Origin: CAYYFX01 sp964571855
GTDB lineage: Bacteria > ARS69
DNA length: 64,000 bases
Direction of reading: 5' to 3'
NCBI GenBank assembly: GCA_964571855.1
Contig: CAZNDO010000014.1
Span: forward strand, 43,522-107,521
In this document: positions 17,347 through 25,786 of the stretch, piece by piece
Layout: every line of letters begins with the position of its first letter
Position numbering within the stretch: position 1 is the first letter of the stretch
The notes under the pieces: generated by a model
The model's database searches: none
What the model was told of the DNA's origin: nothing
Seen by the model: only the letters and a program-made list of their open reading frames with translations
Translations under genes and position numbers: made by a program

Positions 17347-18468
17347 TCAGGGCGCGAAGCCCCGCTTCGGATCGTACTTCCGTCCGTCGTCGTGGCAGTC
17401 GCTGCAGGACGGTGCCTTCCCCGCCCCGAAGCCGTCCCCGTGGCAGTCGGAGCAGTCCATCTCCCCGTGCATCTCGTCCAGCTTCACGCCGGTCACGGCG
17501 TGGTTGAAGCCGGCCTCCCACCCGCGCGGATGGCAGTTCGAGCAGGCCCGGTCCAGCTTCACCGGCGTGATCCATGCCGGATGGCACGCGCGGCAGCCGA
17601 GGTCCTTGTGGTAGCGCTTCAGCGGCCACCCCGTGGTCTCGTGCTTGAACAGGTCCGCGTCCGCGCGCCCGTGGCAGTGCGTGCACTCGCCCTTCGCGTG
17701 CGACGTGCCGTGGTCCTGCTGGTGGCAGCGGAAGCACGCGTCGTGCAGGTCCACGTCCTCCAGGGAGCCCATGGGGTGCGGCGTGCGGTTCTGCACGTGG
17801 CATCCCGTGCAGCCCTGGTCCTCGTGACAGGCCGTGCAGTCGGACTCGTACCGGGCCGAGTGGTTCTTGTGGTGGAACGGGACCTTGTCCCCGTCGGCGT
17901 ACCCCGTCTCGAACACGATGAGGTCGTCGAGCTCGAGCCGCTCGCGCTTGCCGTGGAACGTGGCCGCCGGCGAGCCGCCCATGGCCTTGCGCGCATGGCA
18001 GATCTCGCACGACGTCTCGCCCTCCCACTCCCGATGACAGCCCAGGCACTGGCGGTGGTACGCGCCCTTCAGCCCGGGCTGATCGGAGTTCTCGTGCGGG
18101 ACGTCGGCAGGATGGCACGTGCGGCATGCCGGATGCTCGTCGCCCGCCGGCGTGTGGTGGTGGCACAGCGTGCAGTCGCCGCCGAACTTCGTCATCCCCG
18201 CGTGCCCCTCGTGGTTGAAGCGCACCGGATCGTAGATCTTCTCCAGCTCGTCCAGCACGACCATCGCCGGCCCCTGCGGCGGCTTCGCCGCCTGCCTCGG
18301 ACGCGGGCACTTCGTCAGGCACGGGTCCTGGGCGGTCGGGACGGGGCAGGCATGGCAGGCCTTGCAGTCCGTCCCGTCGCCGGGCTTGGCCTCCGCGCGG
18401 TCCGTGAACGCGACCGACGCGGCGAGAACGAGCACGGCCGCGGCCGCGCCGGGCAGGAAGTTCCTCAC
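17347..18468 (-). CDS. Periplasmic 13-haem cytochrome c
   Basis: 373 aa from GTG 18468-18466, overlapping the upstream stop (GTGA). A signal peptide ends near AFTDRAEA. Thirteen CxxCH motifs follow: CKACH, CTLCH, CRTCH, CLGCH, CEICH, CTACH, CTGCH, CFRCH, CTHCH, CRACH, CSNCH and CSDCH twice. Many carry distal histidines (FNHEGH, FHHKNH), as in class III and NrfB/OmcA-type haem chains. The N-terminal CHACPVP...CLTKCPRP segment carries additional cysteines and resembles cytochromes coupled to Fe-S/NrfD quinone modules. Coupled translation with the Fe-S/NrfD fusion suggests it is the periplasmic electron-transfer subunit of that complex. The terminal acceptor is unknown. Confidence 0.85.
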   Translation of the reverse strand: MRNFLPGAAAAVLVLAASVAFTDRAEAKPGDGTDCKACHACPVPTAQDPCLTKCPRPRQAAKPPQGPAMVVLDELEKIYDPVRFNHEGHAGMTKFGGDCTLCHHHTPAGDEHPACRTCHPADVPHENSDQPGLKGAYHRQCLGCHREWEGETSCEICHARKAMGGSPAATFHGKRERLELDDLIVFETGYADGDKVPFHHKNHSARYESDCTACHEDQGCTGCHVQNRTPHPMGSLEDVDLHDACFRCHQQDHGTSHAKGECTHCHGRADADLFKHETTGWPLKRYHKDLGCRACHPAWITPVKLDRACSNCHPRGWEAGFNHAVTGVKLDEMHGEMDCSDCHGDGFGAGKAPSCSDCHDDGRKYDPKRGFAP

Positions 18469-20576
18469 GACGCGCCCCCCTTCGCCTCGTCCGCAGGCAG
18501 CACCGGGAAGCGCGTGACGATCACGCGGTAGGCCAGCGCCAGCGTCGCGAACAGCCCCACCGTCACCGCGATCTCCCCGAGGTGCGGGAAGTACGGGTGC
18601 GTGGCGTAGGGCGGCCGGTACGACACGAGGAACACGTTGATGCGGTTCAGCACGACGCCGCCGAGGATCAGCAGCACCGCGGCGAGCAGCATCCGCGGCG
18701 ACTCGCGCCGCTTCGCGGACTGCAGGATCCAGCCCGGCACGATCACGCCGAGCAGGAGCTCGGTGAGGAGCGCGCGGGACGGGACGTCGAACGCGAACAG
18801 CGCGCCGATCTGGTCCCGGATGGCGAGGTCCGCGAGCTTCGCCACGAGGTACAGCCCCAGGAACGCGGGCACGATCCGGGCGAGCTTCGCGAGCAGCGGC
18901 GTCTCCGGATGCCGGCGGAACGCGCGCGCCGACAGCAGGGACTCGAGGATCACCACCGGGTAACCCACCATGATCGCGGACATGAGGAAGAACAGCGGCA
19001 GCACCGGCGTGTACCACAGGGGGTCGACCTTCGTGGGCGCCAGCAGCATCAGCGCGCCCAGCGAGGACTGGTGCAGGCAGGAGAGCACCACGCCGGCCAC
19101 GAGCAGGAACGGCATGGCCTTGCGCAGGACGACGTCCAGCCCGGTCAGGAACCGCTCCGTGGGCTGCTGCAGCGAGCGGAGCCGGCCGCGGAAGCGGACG
19201 TGGCCGCGGACGCGCTCCAGCACGACCGGGAGGAACTCCAGGTACAGCACGGTGAGGTACGCCATCACGCACAGGCCCACCTCGAACAGCACCGAGTGCC
19301 CGGACCACATCTCCGGCATCATCGGGTGCCAGATGCGGTACGGCCGGCCGAGGTCCACGATGAGCCCGAACACGACGAACGTGTAGCCAAGCAGCGCCGA
19401 CAGCAGCGCCGGCCGGGCAATGGGCTCGAAGTCCTCCCGGTGGAAGATGTGGGCGAGCGCCGCGGTGGTGAACCCGGCGGCCGAGAGCGCCACGCCGGCG
19501 GCCACATCCACGGCGATCCAGATGCCCCACGGGTACTGGTCGTCGAGATTCGTCACCGTCGAAAGGCCCGCCACGAAGCGCGTCACGGTCACGAGCACCG
19601 CGGCGGCCGCGAGGAAGAGCAGCGTGAGCATGCCCCGCGACAGCCCCCGTCCACCGGCTGCCACCGGCTCGCGCGGGGGCTCGTGCGCGTGCACCGTCCT
19701 CCCCGCGCCGTCGCGCCGGGCGAACAGCCACGAGATCCCGAACAGCAGCGAGTACAGCCCCAGCGGCGGCACGAAGTTCTTGAAGATGGCGTGCTGCAAG
19801 GGCTCCGTGCGGGACGGCGTGGACCGCGACGGCAGCGCGGGAAGGCCGAGCTCCTCGAAGGGCCGCCCCGCCACGTACATCCAGGACGTGCCCCCGACCT
19901 CGTGCTCCCCGTACACCGCGGGCACGTACTTCTCCGGGTGCTTCTCGAACCGGCCGTGCGCGAGCACCAGCAGCTCGGAGCGCCGGCCGAACGTGAGGCA
20001 CTGCGGCGGGCAGATCTCCACGCACGCGGGGACCGCTCCGTCGCCCTCGAGCACGCGGTTCGCGCACATCGTGCACTTCCGGACGCGCGGGGTGAGCGGC
20101 TCCTCGTACTCGTACGCGGGGATCTGGAAGGGACAGGCGACCATGCAGTACCGGCAGCCGATGCAGCGGTCCGCGTCGTAGGTCACCGGCCCGTGCTCGT
20201 CCCGCTCCAGAGCCGACACGATGCACGCCGAGGCGCACGCCGGCTCCAGGCAGTGCATGCACTGCACCTTGACCCAGGTGGGCTTTCCGCCGTCCTCGGC
20301 CGGGTACTCGTTCACGACCGTGAAGTGACCGTGGTCGGGGCGCCGCGCCTCCGCGAAGACCGCGCGGTCCTCGAACGTGGCCAGCGGCGCCTCCGGCAGC
20401 TCCTGCGCCTGGTTGCACGCCCACTCGCACTTCCGGCAGCCGACGCACATCGTGAGGTCGCACAGGACCCCGAAGCCGTTGGTTGCCGGAGCGGGGACGG
20501 ACGAAGCACGGGCCGTCCCCGCCGCGGAGAGCGTGCCGATCGCACCGCAGGTCCGGAAGAAGTCTCGTCGATCCAT
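18465..20576 (-). CDS. HybA-HybB-type fusion: periplasmic 4[4Fe-4S] protein joined to NrfD-like quinone subunit
   Basis: 703 aa from ATG 20576. A twin-arginine signal (MDRRDFFRTCGAIG) begins the protein. Residues about 40-245 form a four-cluster ferredoxin domain (CVGCRKCEWAC, CMHCLEPACASAC, CIGCRYCMVACP, and CTMC with the late CVEICPPQC). From about residue 270 to the end lie eight to ten membrane helices of the NrfD/PsrC family, beginning PLGLYSLLFG and including the PWGIWIAVDVAAG segment. In most bacteria these are two genes. The fusion should exchange electrons between the quinone pool and the periplasm. The 13-haem gene downstream overlaps by GTGA. No catalytic molybdenum or hydrogenase subunit is adjacent, so it may be a pure quinol-cytochrome module like Cbc4 or Hmc. 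Confidence 0.85.
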   Translation of the reverse strand: MDRRDFFRTCGAIGTLSAAGTARASSVPAPATNGFGVLCDLTMCVGCRKCEWACNQAQELPEAPLATFEDRAVFAEARRPDHGHFTVVNEYPAEDGGKPTWVKVQCMHCLEPACASACIVSALERDEHGPVTYDADRCIGCRYCMVACPFQIPAYEYEEPLTPRVRKCTMCANRVLEGDGAVPACVEICPPQCLTFGRRSELLVLAHGRFEKHPEKYVPAVYGEHEVGGTSWMYVAGRPFEELGLPALPSRSTPSRTEPLQHAIFKNFVPPLGLYSLLFGISWLFARRDGAGRTVHAHEPPREPVAAGGRGLSRGMLTLLFLAAAAVLVTVTRFVAGLSTVTNLDDQYPWGIWIAVDVAAGVALSAAGFTTAALAHIFHREDFEPIARPALLSALLGYTFVVFGLIVDLGRPYRIWHPMMPEMWSGHSVLFEVGLCVMAYLTVLYLEFLPVVLERVRGHVRFRGRLRSLQQPTERFLTGLDVVLRKAMPFLLVAGVVLSCLHQSSLGALMLLAPTKVDPLWYTPVLPLFFLMSAIMVGYPVVILESLLSARAFRRHPETPLLAKLARIVPAFLGLYLVAKLADLAIRDQIGALFAFDVPSRALLTELLLGVIVPGWILQSAKRRESPRMLLAAVLLILGGVVLNRINVFLVSYRPPYATHPYFPHLGEIAVTVGLFATLALAYRVIVTRFPVLPADEAKGGAS

Positions 20577-20641
20577 CGCACCCTCACTCCCCGGGGGCCG
20601 GGGTGGTTGACCCAATCTATTCCGGATCACGCAGTCGTCCA

Positions 20642-20686
20642 TTGTCGGCAACTTCACGAGCGGTCGCTCAACTCGTTGCCCGACAA
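20642..20686. promoter_or_regulatory. Inverted repeat, possible operator upstream of the Fe-S/NrfD gene
   Basis: Arms ttgtcggcaac (20642-20652) and gttgcccgacaa (20675-20686) match except for one extra base and are 22 bp apart. The position, just upstream of the minus-strand -10-like box, suggests a binding site or a leader hairpin. The regulator is unknown. Confidence 0.35.
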
Positions 20687-20731
20687 CGTATTGCGAAGGC
20701 GCCTGACTTTTTCCGCCCTTCGTGTCACGGA

Positions 20732-20776
20732 AACGTCACGTTCCCCCTGTTGACGGACCGTGGAATCCACTATTTT
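20732..20776 (+). promoter_or_regulatory. Palindrome plus possible promoter toward the c554-like gene
   Basis: The odd palindrome aacgtcacgtt (20732-20742) lies eight bases before TTGACG (20750-20755), which is followed after 15 bp by TATTTT (20771-20776). The short spacer makes the promoter call weak, but the palindrome would suit an activator or repressor. The leader to ATG 21194 would be over 400 bases. Confidence 0.3.
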
Positions 20777-21193
20777 GGGGTGCGGACCGTTCGGGGCGCG
20801 GCGGCGCGAAGGCGCCACCGCCCGGGAGGGGAAGCGGATGGGAAGGCCGGGGCGTCCCCGCCGTACGCCGGATCAGGATTCGCCGGACGCCGGGGGTGAG
20901 CGCGCCCGCTGCCCAGGAAGCATGGTCGGAGTTGCCGGATCTCCGCATGCGACCGGCGGTGGCGGGCGCTTCCCGCCCGGCCAACCCCGCCCGGCCCGCC
21001 GGGACCACCCTCCGCGGATCATCCGGTCGCGGGCCGCTGGGGCCGCGGCACACCATTCCTTGCACGCAGGTGACAAAAGAAGGAGGCTTCGGGTCGAAGG
21101 TCGCGCGGGGGAAGCGAACCTCCGCCGGCACACGGAAGCGCGGAACGCCCGGCAAGCGGCCGGGGTTCCCATGATCTCGAAGGAGGGATCCCG

Positions 21194-21778
21194 ATGAGAG
21201 GCTCGTTCCTGTCCGTGACCGCCGCGCTCGCGGTGCTCGCGTTCGGGCTCGGCTCCACGGCCCGTGCGGCCGAAGGGGCGGCGGCGGACGTGGTCGGCAA
21301 GTACACCGGCGTGGCGAAGTGCAAGATGTGCCACAAGAAGCCCGAAGAAGGCGCGCAGTACGACATCTGGCTGAAGAGCAAGCACGCGAAGGCGTTCGAG
21401 GCGCTGGCGTCCCCCGAGGCGAAGGCCGACGCCGCGAAGAAGGGCATCGCCGATCCGCAGAAGGATCCGCAGTGCCTCAAGTGCCACGCCACGGCCGCGG
21501 CCGTGATGGACGATCTCGCGAACCAGAAGATCGCCCTGGAAGAGGGCGTCTCCTGCGAGAGCTGCCACGGCCCGGGCAGCGGCTACTACAAGAAGGCCGT
21601 GATGGAAGGCCTCGTGGCCGGCACCGTGGACCCGAAGTCCGTGGGTCTCGTGGAGCCGACCGAAGCCGTCTGCAAGACCTGCCACACGCCCGAGGGGAAC
21701 TCCTTCTACAAGGAGTTCGTGTTCGCGGAGGCGGTCAAGAAGATCGCCCACCCCATCCCGGAGGCCGCCGGCAACTGA
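21194..21778 (+). CDS. Tetrahaem cytochrome c554-like protein
   Basis: 194 aa from ATG 21194 with a strong ribosome site (gaaggagggatcccg). A signal peptide ends at ARAAEG. Four haem motifs follow: CKMCH, CLKCH, CESCH and CKTCH. The spacing and the GVSCESCHGPGSGY and CHTPEGN segments match the cytochrome c554/c-prime family: a first haem in a YTGVAKCKMCH context, then a helix with SKHAKAFEAL. Family members pass electrons between periplasmic partners. It closes the cytochrome cluster and ends in a strong hairpin terminator. A soluble electron carrier for the membrane complexes upstream is the likely role. Confidence 0.85.
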   Translation: MRGSFLSVTAALAVLAFGLGSTARAAEGAAADVVGKYTGVAKCKMCHKKPEEGAQYDIWLKSKHAKAFEALASPEAKADAAKKGIADPQKDPQCLKCHATAAAVMDDLANQKIALEEGVSCESCHGPGSGYYKKAVMEGLVAGTVDPKSVGLVEPTEAVCKTCHTPEGNSFYKEFVFAEAVKKIAHPIPEAAGN

Positions 21779-21805
21779 TCCACCGCCATCGAGGCGGAGT
21801 CATGC

Positions 21806-21840
21806 GGGCCCGCGATCCCCGGATCGCGGGCCCGTTCTGC
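21806..21840 (+). terminator. Hairpin terminator after the c554-like gene
   Basis: A perfect 13-bp inverted repeat (gggcccgcgatcc / ggatcgcgggccc) begins 27 bases after the stop and is followed by gttctgct, a weak T-rich tail. Confidence 0.65.
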
Positions 21841-21884
21841 TCGTCCGAGACCGCGCCCGTGGTCCGCCTCCGACCCGGACGACC

Positions 21885-21921
21885 CGGAACACACGAAAGC
21901 CCCCGGGTTTCCCCGAGGGCT
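21885..21921 (-). terminator. Intrinsic terminator of tRNA-Asp
   Basis: On the minus strand, six bases after the encoded CCA, AGCCCTCGGG pairs with CCCGGGGGCT (one mismatch) around a GAAA loop and runs into TTTCGTGTGTTCC. The position directly after the tRNA 3' end makes this convincing. Confidence 0.7.
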
Positions 21922-21927
21922 CGTGAG

Positions 21928-22004
21928 TGGCGGGGCCGACGAGACTCGAACTCGCGACCTCCGGCGTGACAGGCCGGCGTTCTAACCGACTGAACTACGA
22001 CCCC
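21928..22004 (-). tRNA. tRNA-Asp (anticodon GTC), CCA encoded
   Basis: A complete cloverleaf: acceptor GGGGTCG pairs with CGGCCCC (one G-U), D arm TTCAGTCGGTTAGAA, anticodon stem GCCGG / CCGGA region with loop CTGTCAC (anticodon GTC), and T arm GCGAGTTCGAGTCTCGT. The discriminator is G and the terminal CCA is encoded in the DNA (21930-21928). That shows CCA can be genomically encoded in this organism, which matters for interpreting the two tRNA-Val copies. Confidence 0.95.
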
Positions 22005-22171
22005 ACCGATGGACTCCGCGCGGCAAGGAACCCCGCATCGGATCTTCGGATCCGTCCCCGCGGGGGGTGGATGCGAAGCGGAGGGACACTACCAGAGCCG
22101 CCGCCTTCCCGGCAACCCCGATTCCGCGTGGCCCTCCGGTCGGCGCCGCGCGCACCGTCGCCCCGCGCCGG

Positions 22172-23524
22172 TCAGGACCCGGCGCCGCGCCCGGGGGGAA
22201 GGTCCTCCCCGGTGAGCCGGCGCAGCGCCGCGCCCGGATAGTAGGCTGCCAGGATCTCCCGGAAGGACTGCCCCGCCCGCGAGCGCGCCAGCGCGCCGAC
22301 CTGGCACATGCCCACGCCGTGCCCGTTCCCGGAGCCCGAGGCGCGGACTTCCACGACCCTCCCCCCGGAGCGACGCACGTCCAGCGCCACCTTCGCGCTG
22401 CGCAGGATCCCGCCGCCCTCCCGCCGCAGCACCCAGCGGTTCCGATCCCCCGGAATGCGCCACTCGCCCTGCGTGGTCTCCCAGGTCACCGCGATCAAAC
22501 GACCGGAGGCGTCGGTCCCCTCCACGCGCACGTCCACGAGGTCGCCGCGGATCGATCCGGGCGGCAGCTCCAGCAGCGCCGGTCCGTGCTCGCGCAGCAA
22601 CGCCGCCAGCTTCGTGCCCTCCCAACGCTCCGTCCACGCGAAGTGGTTCGAGTCGCGGCACCACGCGCGCCCCGGCTCCCCGTCCGGACCGCCGTACAGC
22701 GGCTCGGACGCCTCGCGGTGCGGCCACGCCATCCGGATGTCCGCCCGGTACCCGCCGCACGCCGCCGAGTAGTACGCCTCGAGCAGCCCGCTCCCCGTGG
22801 CGAGCACGAGCCCCTGCGTCTCGCGGACCGCGGCGTCCGTGTGGGTCTCCTCGGCGCTCAGGCCCTCGTACACCTGGTCCTGCACGCTCGCGTACAAGTC
22901 GAAGGGCAGCGAGCCGTACTGCCCGAGGCGCTTCACGGTGTAGGTGCGCGCCGCCACGGCCTGCGCGGCCACCGCCTGCTCCTCCCCCGGCTTGCGCCCG
23001 CCGATCTCCTTCGGCACGACCCCGCGCAGGTAGTCCTCCAGCGGCAGCACGTTGACCACGAACAGCGTGTCCGCGCGGGCGGTGATCTCGATGCGCCCGC
23101 GGTACGCGCGCCCGTTGACGACCAGCGGGGAGCCGCGGCCGCCCTCGACGCGCACGAACGACGGACCCTCGTGGGTGAAGTTCCCGGCGAGCCCGAGGAT
23201 GCGAGCGCCGCCCGCGCCCAGCTCGAGGAACGAGCCGGACACGTCGCCCATCGCGTCGGGGGAGAGCCCCCATCGCAGCCCGCCGGACGTGGCACGGATG
23301 CGCACCGCGCTGCGATCCCACGACAGCCCGACCCGCACCAGGATCTCGCCGCCGAAGGGACGCGTGTCCGGCGGGCGCACGGGCTCCTCGGGAATCGGGG
23401 TCGGCGAAGGGCCGCCATGCCGCGGCGGCCCGGCGGCACAGCCCGCCACCAGGCCCGCCGCGATCAGGCCGGCCAGCGTGCGGGGCGCGCGGAACGGGGA
23501 GCGGAGCGGCCGCGCGGCGACCAC
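22172..23524 (-). CDS. SpoIID/LytB-domain lipoprotein
   Basis: 450 aa from GTG 23524, four bases after the anmK stop. The N-terminus has a lipobox, LVAGC (Cys near residue 29). The SpoIID/LytB signature is clear: VVNVLPLEDYLRGVVPKEIG, AQAVAARTYTVKRLG, DQVYEGLSAEETHTDAAV, and near the end the GHGVGMCQVGALARSRAG block. In sporulating bacteria SpoIID is a lytic transglycosylase that removes denuded glycan; in non-sporulators the domain is linked to amidase activation and cell-wall turnover. The position at the end of a murQ-anmK operon supports a cell-wall role. There is no sign of sporulation genes. The catalytic Glu is likely the one in VVPKEIGG. Confidence 0.85.
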   Translation of the reverse strand: MVAARPLRSPFRAPRTLAGLIAAGLVAGCAAGPPRHGGPSPTPIPEEPVRPPDTRPFGGEILVRVGLSWDRSAVRIRATSGGLRWGLSPDAMGDVSGSFLELGAGGARILGLAGNFTHEGPSFVRVEGGRGSPLVVNGRAYRGRIEITARADTLFVVNVLPLEDYLRGVVPKEIGGRKPGEEQAVAAQAVAARTYTVKRLGQYGSLPFDLYASVQDQVYEGLSAEETHTDAAVRETQGLVLATGSGLLEAYYSAACGGYRADIRMAWPHREASEPLYGGPDGEPGRAWCRDSNHFAWTERWEGTKLAALLREHGPALLELPPGSIRGDLVDVRVEGTDASGRLIAVTWETTQGEWRIPGDRNRWVLRREGGGILRSAKVALDVRRSGGRVVEVRASGSGNGHGVGMCQVGALARSRAGQSFREILAAYYPGAALRRLTGEDLPPGRGAGS

Positions 23525-23528
23525 GCGC

Positions 23529-24704
23529 TCAGACCGGCGCCGGCGTGACGACCCCGAGGACGACGGGACCGCGCGCGCCGGTGGCGCCCGGGATGTTGCC
23601 GGGGCGTCCGCAGATCGTCTCGCGGGCGAGCAGGGCGAAGGCCAGCGCCTCCTTCGCGTCGGAGGAGAATCCGGCGGTCTCCAGGGGCGCCACGGACAGG
23701 TCCTCCAGCTCCTCGCGCAGGCGCCGCATGAGCGTGTCGTTGTGCACGCCGCCGCCCGACACCAGCATCTCCTTCACCTTCGTGCCCGGCAGCACGTACT
23801 CCTTCACGGAAGCGGCCACGGAGATGGCCGTGAACTCCGTGAGCGTGGCCACGATGTCCTCCAGGTGCTCCCCGCGGCGTGCCCACTCGCCGAGCGTGAG
23901 ACCCACGAACTGCGCGCCGAACACCTCGCGCCCCGTGGACTTCGGCGGCTTCTCGTAGAAGTACGGGTGCTCCAGGAAACCCCCGAGAAGGTCCTCGTCC
24001 ACCGTGCCCTGGGCCGCCATGGCGCCGCGCTTGTCCATGCGGATGCGTCCCTCCGTGGCGTGCACGAGGAACTCGTCGATCAGGATGTTCCCGGGACCGG
24101 TGTCGAACGCGTACACGCCGCCCGTGCCGCGCCCCTTCGGGAGGACCGTGACGTTCGCGATGCCCCCGAGGTTCAGGAGGATCCGGCCGTGCTCGGGGCT
24201 GCGCAGGAGGAGCGCGTCGAACAGCGGCACCAGGGGCGCGCCCTGCCCGCCCGCGGCCTGGTCGCCGCGGCGGAAGTCCGAGACCACGGGCGCCTTGAGC
24301 ACCGCCGCGATCCGGGACGGCTCCCCGATCTGCCAGGTCTCCCGCCGCTCCGGCGAGTGGAAGATGGTCTGCCCGTGCGACGCGACGACGTCCACCGCGC
24401 CCGGCCCGAGCCCGGCCTCCACGAGCACCGCCCGCCCCGCCTCCGCGAAGGCCTCGCCCACCGCGTGATCCAGGCGGGACAGGCCGTCCGCGCTGCGGAC
24501 GTCGCCCGACGCCACGGCGCGGACCTCCCGGCGCAGCTCGTCCGGGTAGGGCACGGTGCGGAACGCGATCTGGCGGATGGTGGGCGCATCCGGCGGCCCC
24601 CCGATGTCCGCCACGACGGCGTCCACTCCGTCCATGGACGTGCCGGACATCAACCCGAGGATCCGCAGCGTGGGCTTCGACGCGAGGGCGGCCAATCGGT
24701 TCAA
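23529..24704 (-). CDS. anmK: Anhydro-N-acetylmuramic acid kinase
   Basis: 391 aa. Signature motifs: GLMSGTSMDGVDAV (about residues 17-30), ASHGQTIFHSPE, WQIGEPSRIAA, DFRRGDQAAGGQGAPLVP, LNLGGIANVTVLP, FDTGPGNILID and SGGGVHNDTLM. The enzyme opens and phosphorylates 1,6-anhydro-MurNAc to MurNAc-6-phosphate with ATP, feeding MurQ. The start I use is TTG 24704-24702, overlapping the stop of the small upstream ORF (TTGA). The length fits the family. With murQ just upstream this is a complete two-step recycling unit. Confidence 0.95.
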   Translation of the reverse strand: MNRLAALASKPTLRILGLMSGTSMDGVDAVVADIGGPPDAPTIRQIAFRTVPYPDELRREVRAVASGDVRSADGLSRLDHAVGEAFAEAGRAVLVEAGLGPGAVDVVASHGQTIFHSPERRETWQIGEPSRIAAVLKAPVVSDFRRGDQAAGGQGAPLVPLFDALLLRSPEHGRILLNLGGIANVTVLPKGRGTGGVYAFDTGPGNILIDEFLVHATEGRIRMDKRGAMAAQGTVDEDLLGGFLEHPYFYEKPPKSTGREVFGAQFVGLTLGEWARRGEHLEDIVATLTEFTAISVAASVKEYVLPGTKVKEMLVSGGGVHNDTLMRRLREELEDLSVAPLETAGFSSDAKEALAFALLARETICGRPGNIPGATGARGPVVLGVVTPAPV

Positions 24705-24823
24705 CGGGGCTCTCCGGAAGCGAAGGACGGACCGGCCACGCGCCGGGCGACGAGGATCGTGACGAGGACCCCGCAGCCGGTCAAGAGGAGTCCGAGTCCG
24801 CCGTCGAGCGGCGCCAGCGTCAC
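24701..24823 (-). CDS. 40-aa membrane peptide between murQ and anmK
   Basis: The GTG start at 24823-24821 overlaps the murQ stop (GTGA), and its own TGA overlaps the TTG start of anmK. The product is MTLAPLDGGLGLLLTGCGV followed by LVTILVARRVAGPSFASGEPR: one hydrophobic helix, then ARR and a short tail. The helix-RR-GP-SF-GE order faintly resembles the N-terminus of sodium:solute symporters, a family that often sits in murQ/anmK operons, so it could be a truncated remnant. It could equally be a genuine small protein, or an open frame used only for translational coupling. Confidence 0.5.
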   Translation of the reverse strand: MTLAPLDGGLGLLLTGCGVLVTILVARRVAGPSFASGEPR

Positions 24824-25755
24824 CGCGGCAGGTCCAGCGCGCGCCGGACGAAGCCCCCCGCGCGGTCCAGGATGCGCTCCGCCTCCGCCGCGTCCACGCC
24901 GCGCAGGCCCATGACCAGCGCGGTCCGCACGCGCCCGCCGGCGCCCTCGATCAGGCGGACGGCCTCGTCGTACTCCACGCCGACCGCCTTCATCACGATC
25001 CGCCGGCCCCGCTCCACGAGCTTCGCGGAGCCGGGGCGCAGGTCCACCATGAGGTTCCCGAGCGTCTTCCCGCGGCGCACCATGGCGGCCGTGGTGATCA
25101 TGTTCAGCACCATCTTCTGCGCGGTGCCGGCCTTCATGCGCGTGGACCCGGCCACCACCTCCGGCCCCACCACCGGCGCCACCACCACGTCCGCGCCACC
25201 CAGCTCGGCTTCCAGCCTCGTGGTGCCCGGGTTGCAGGTGACGAGCGCGGTGAACGCGCCCAGCTCCCGGGCGCGCGCCAGCCCGCCCTGGACGAACGGC
25301 GTGCGGCGGCTCGCCGCGATCCCCACCACGGCGTCCCGCGCGTCCACGCGGGCCTCGTCCACCGCGCGGCGCCCGCCGCCGGCGTCGTCCTCCGCCCCTT
25401 CGCGCGCGCGGAACACGGACTCGGGCCCGCCCGCGATGATCCCCACCACCTCGGCGGGGTCGGTCCCGAAGGTGGGCGGGCACTCCGACGCGTCCAGGAT
25501 GCCGAGGCGACCGGACGTGCCGGCGCCGAGGTAGACCAGCCGCCCGCCCCGCGCGAACGCCGCCACCACGCCCTCCACGACCTTCGCGATCTCGGGAAGG
25601 CACTCCCCCACCGCGGGGGCGACGCGCCGGTCCTGGTCGTGGATGACCGCGAGGATGCCGGCGGTATCCAGCGTGTCGAGATCGCGGGATTCCGGGAGGA
25701 ATCCCTCGGTCACGAGCGACGTGAGCTCCTCGAACAGGTCGGGACGCGGCGGCAT
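24820..25755 (-). CDS. murQ: N-acetylmuramic acid 6-phosphate etherase
   Basis: 311 aa. A SIS-fold enzyme with the family blocks RLVYLGAGTSGRLGILDASE, CPPTFGTDP, GGPESVFRAREGAEDD, GIAASRRTPFV, TCNPG, and TRMKAGTAQKMVLNMITT. The Glu of DASE is the expected active-site acid. It cleaves the lactyl ether of MurNAc-6-phosphate to GlcNAc-6-phosphate and D-lactate. It is the first gene of the minus-strand operon murQ - small ORF - anmK - spoIID-like. A TAGACT -10-like box precedes the ATG, without a clear -35. Confidence 0.95.
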   Translation of the reverse strand: MPPRPDLFEELTSLVTEGFLPESRDLDTLDTAGILAVIHDQDRRVAPAVGECLPEIAKVVEGVVAAFARGGRLVYLGAGTSGRLGILDASECPPTFGTDPAEVVGIIAGGPESVFRAREGAEDDAGGGRRAVDEARVDARDAVVGIAASRRTPFVQGGLARARELGAFTALVTCNPGTTRLEAELGGADVVVAPVVGPEVVAGSTRMKAGTAQKMVLNMITTAAMVRRGKTLGNLMVDLRPGSAKLVERGRRIVMKAVGVEYDEAVRLIEGAGGRVRTALVMGLRGVDAAEAERILDRAGGFVRRALDLPR

Positions 25756-25786
25756 CGGCGCAGTCTACCCCATCGCCCCGGATCCG

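Larger units (their letters stand above)
20577..21193. other. 617-bp divergent intergenic region
   Basis: No convincing gene lies here; open frames on both strands lack ribosome sites and family features. It holds an inverted repeat (20642-20686) and a short palindrome next to a promoter-like TTGACG box (20732-20776). The rest, up to the ribosome site aaggagggat before ATG 21194, would form a leader of several hundred bases. A possible -10 for the Fe-S/NrfD gene (TAGATT, 20619-20614) lies on the minus strand. Confidence 0.5.
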
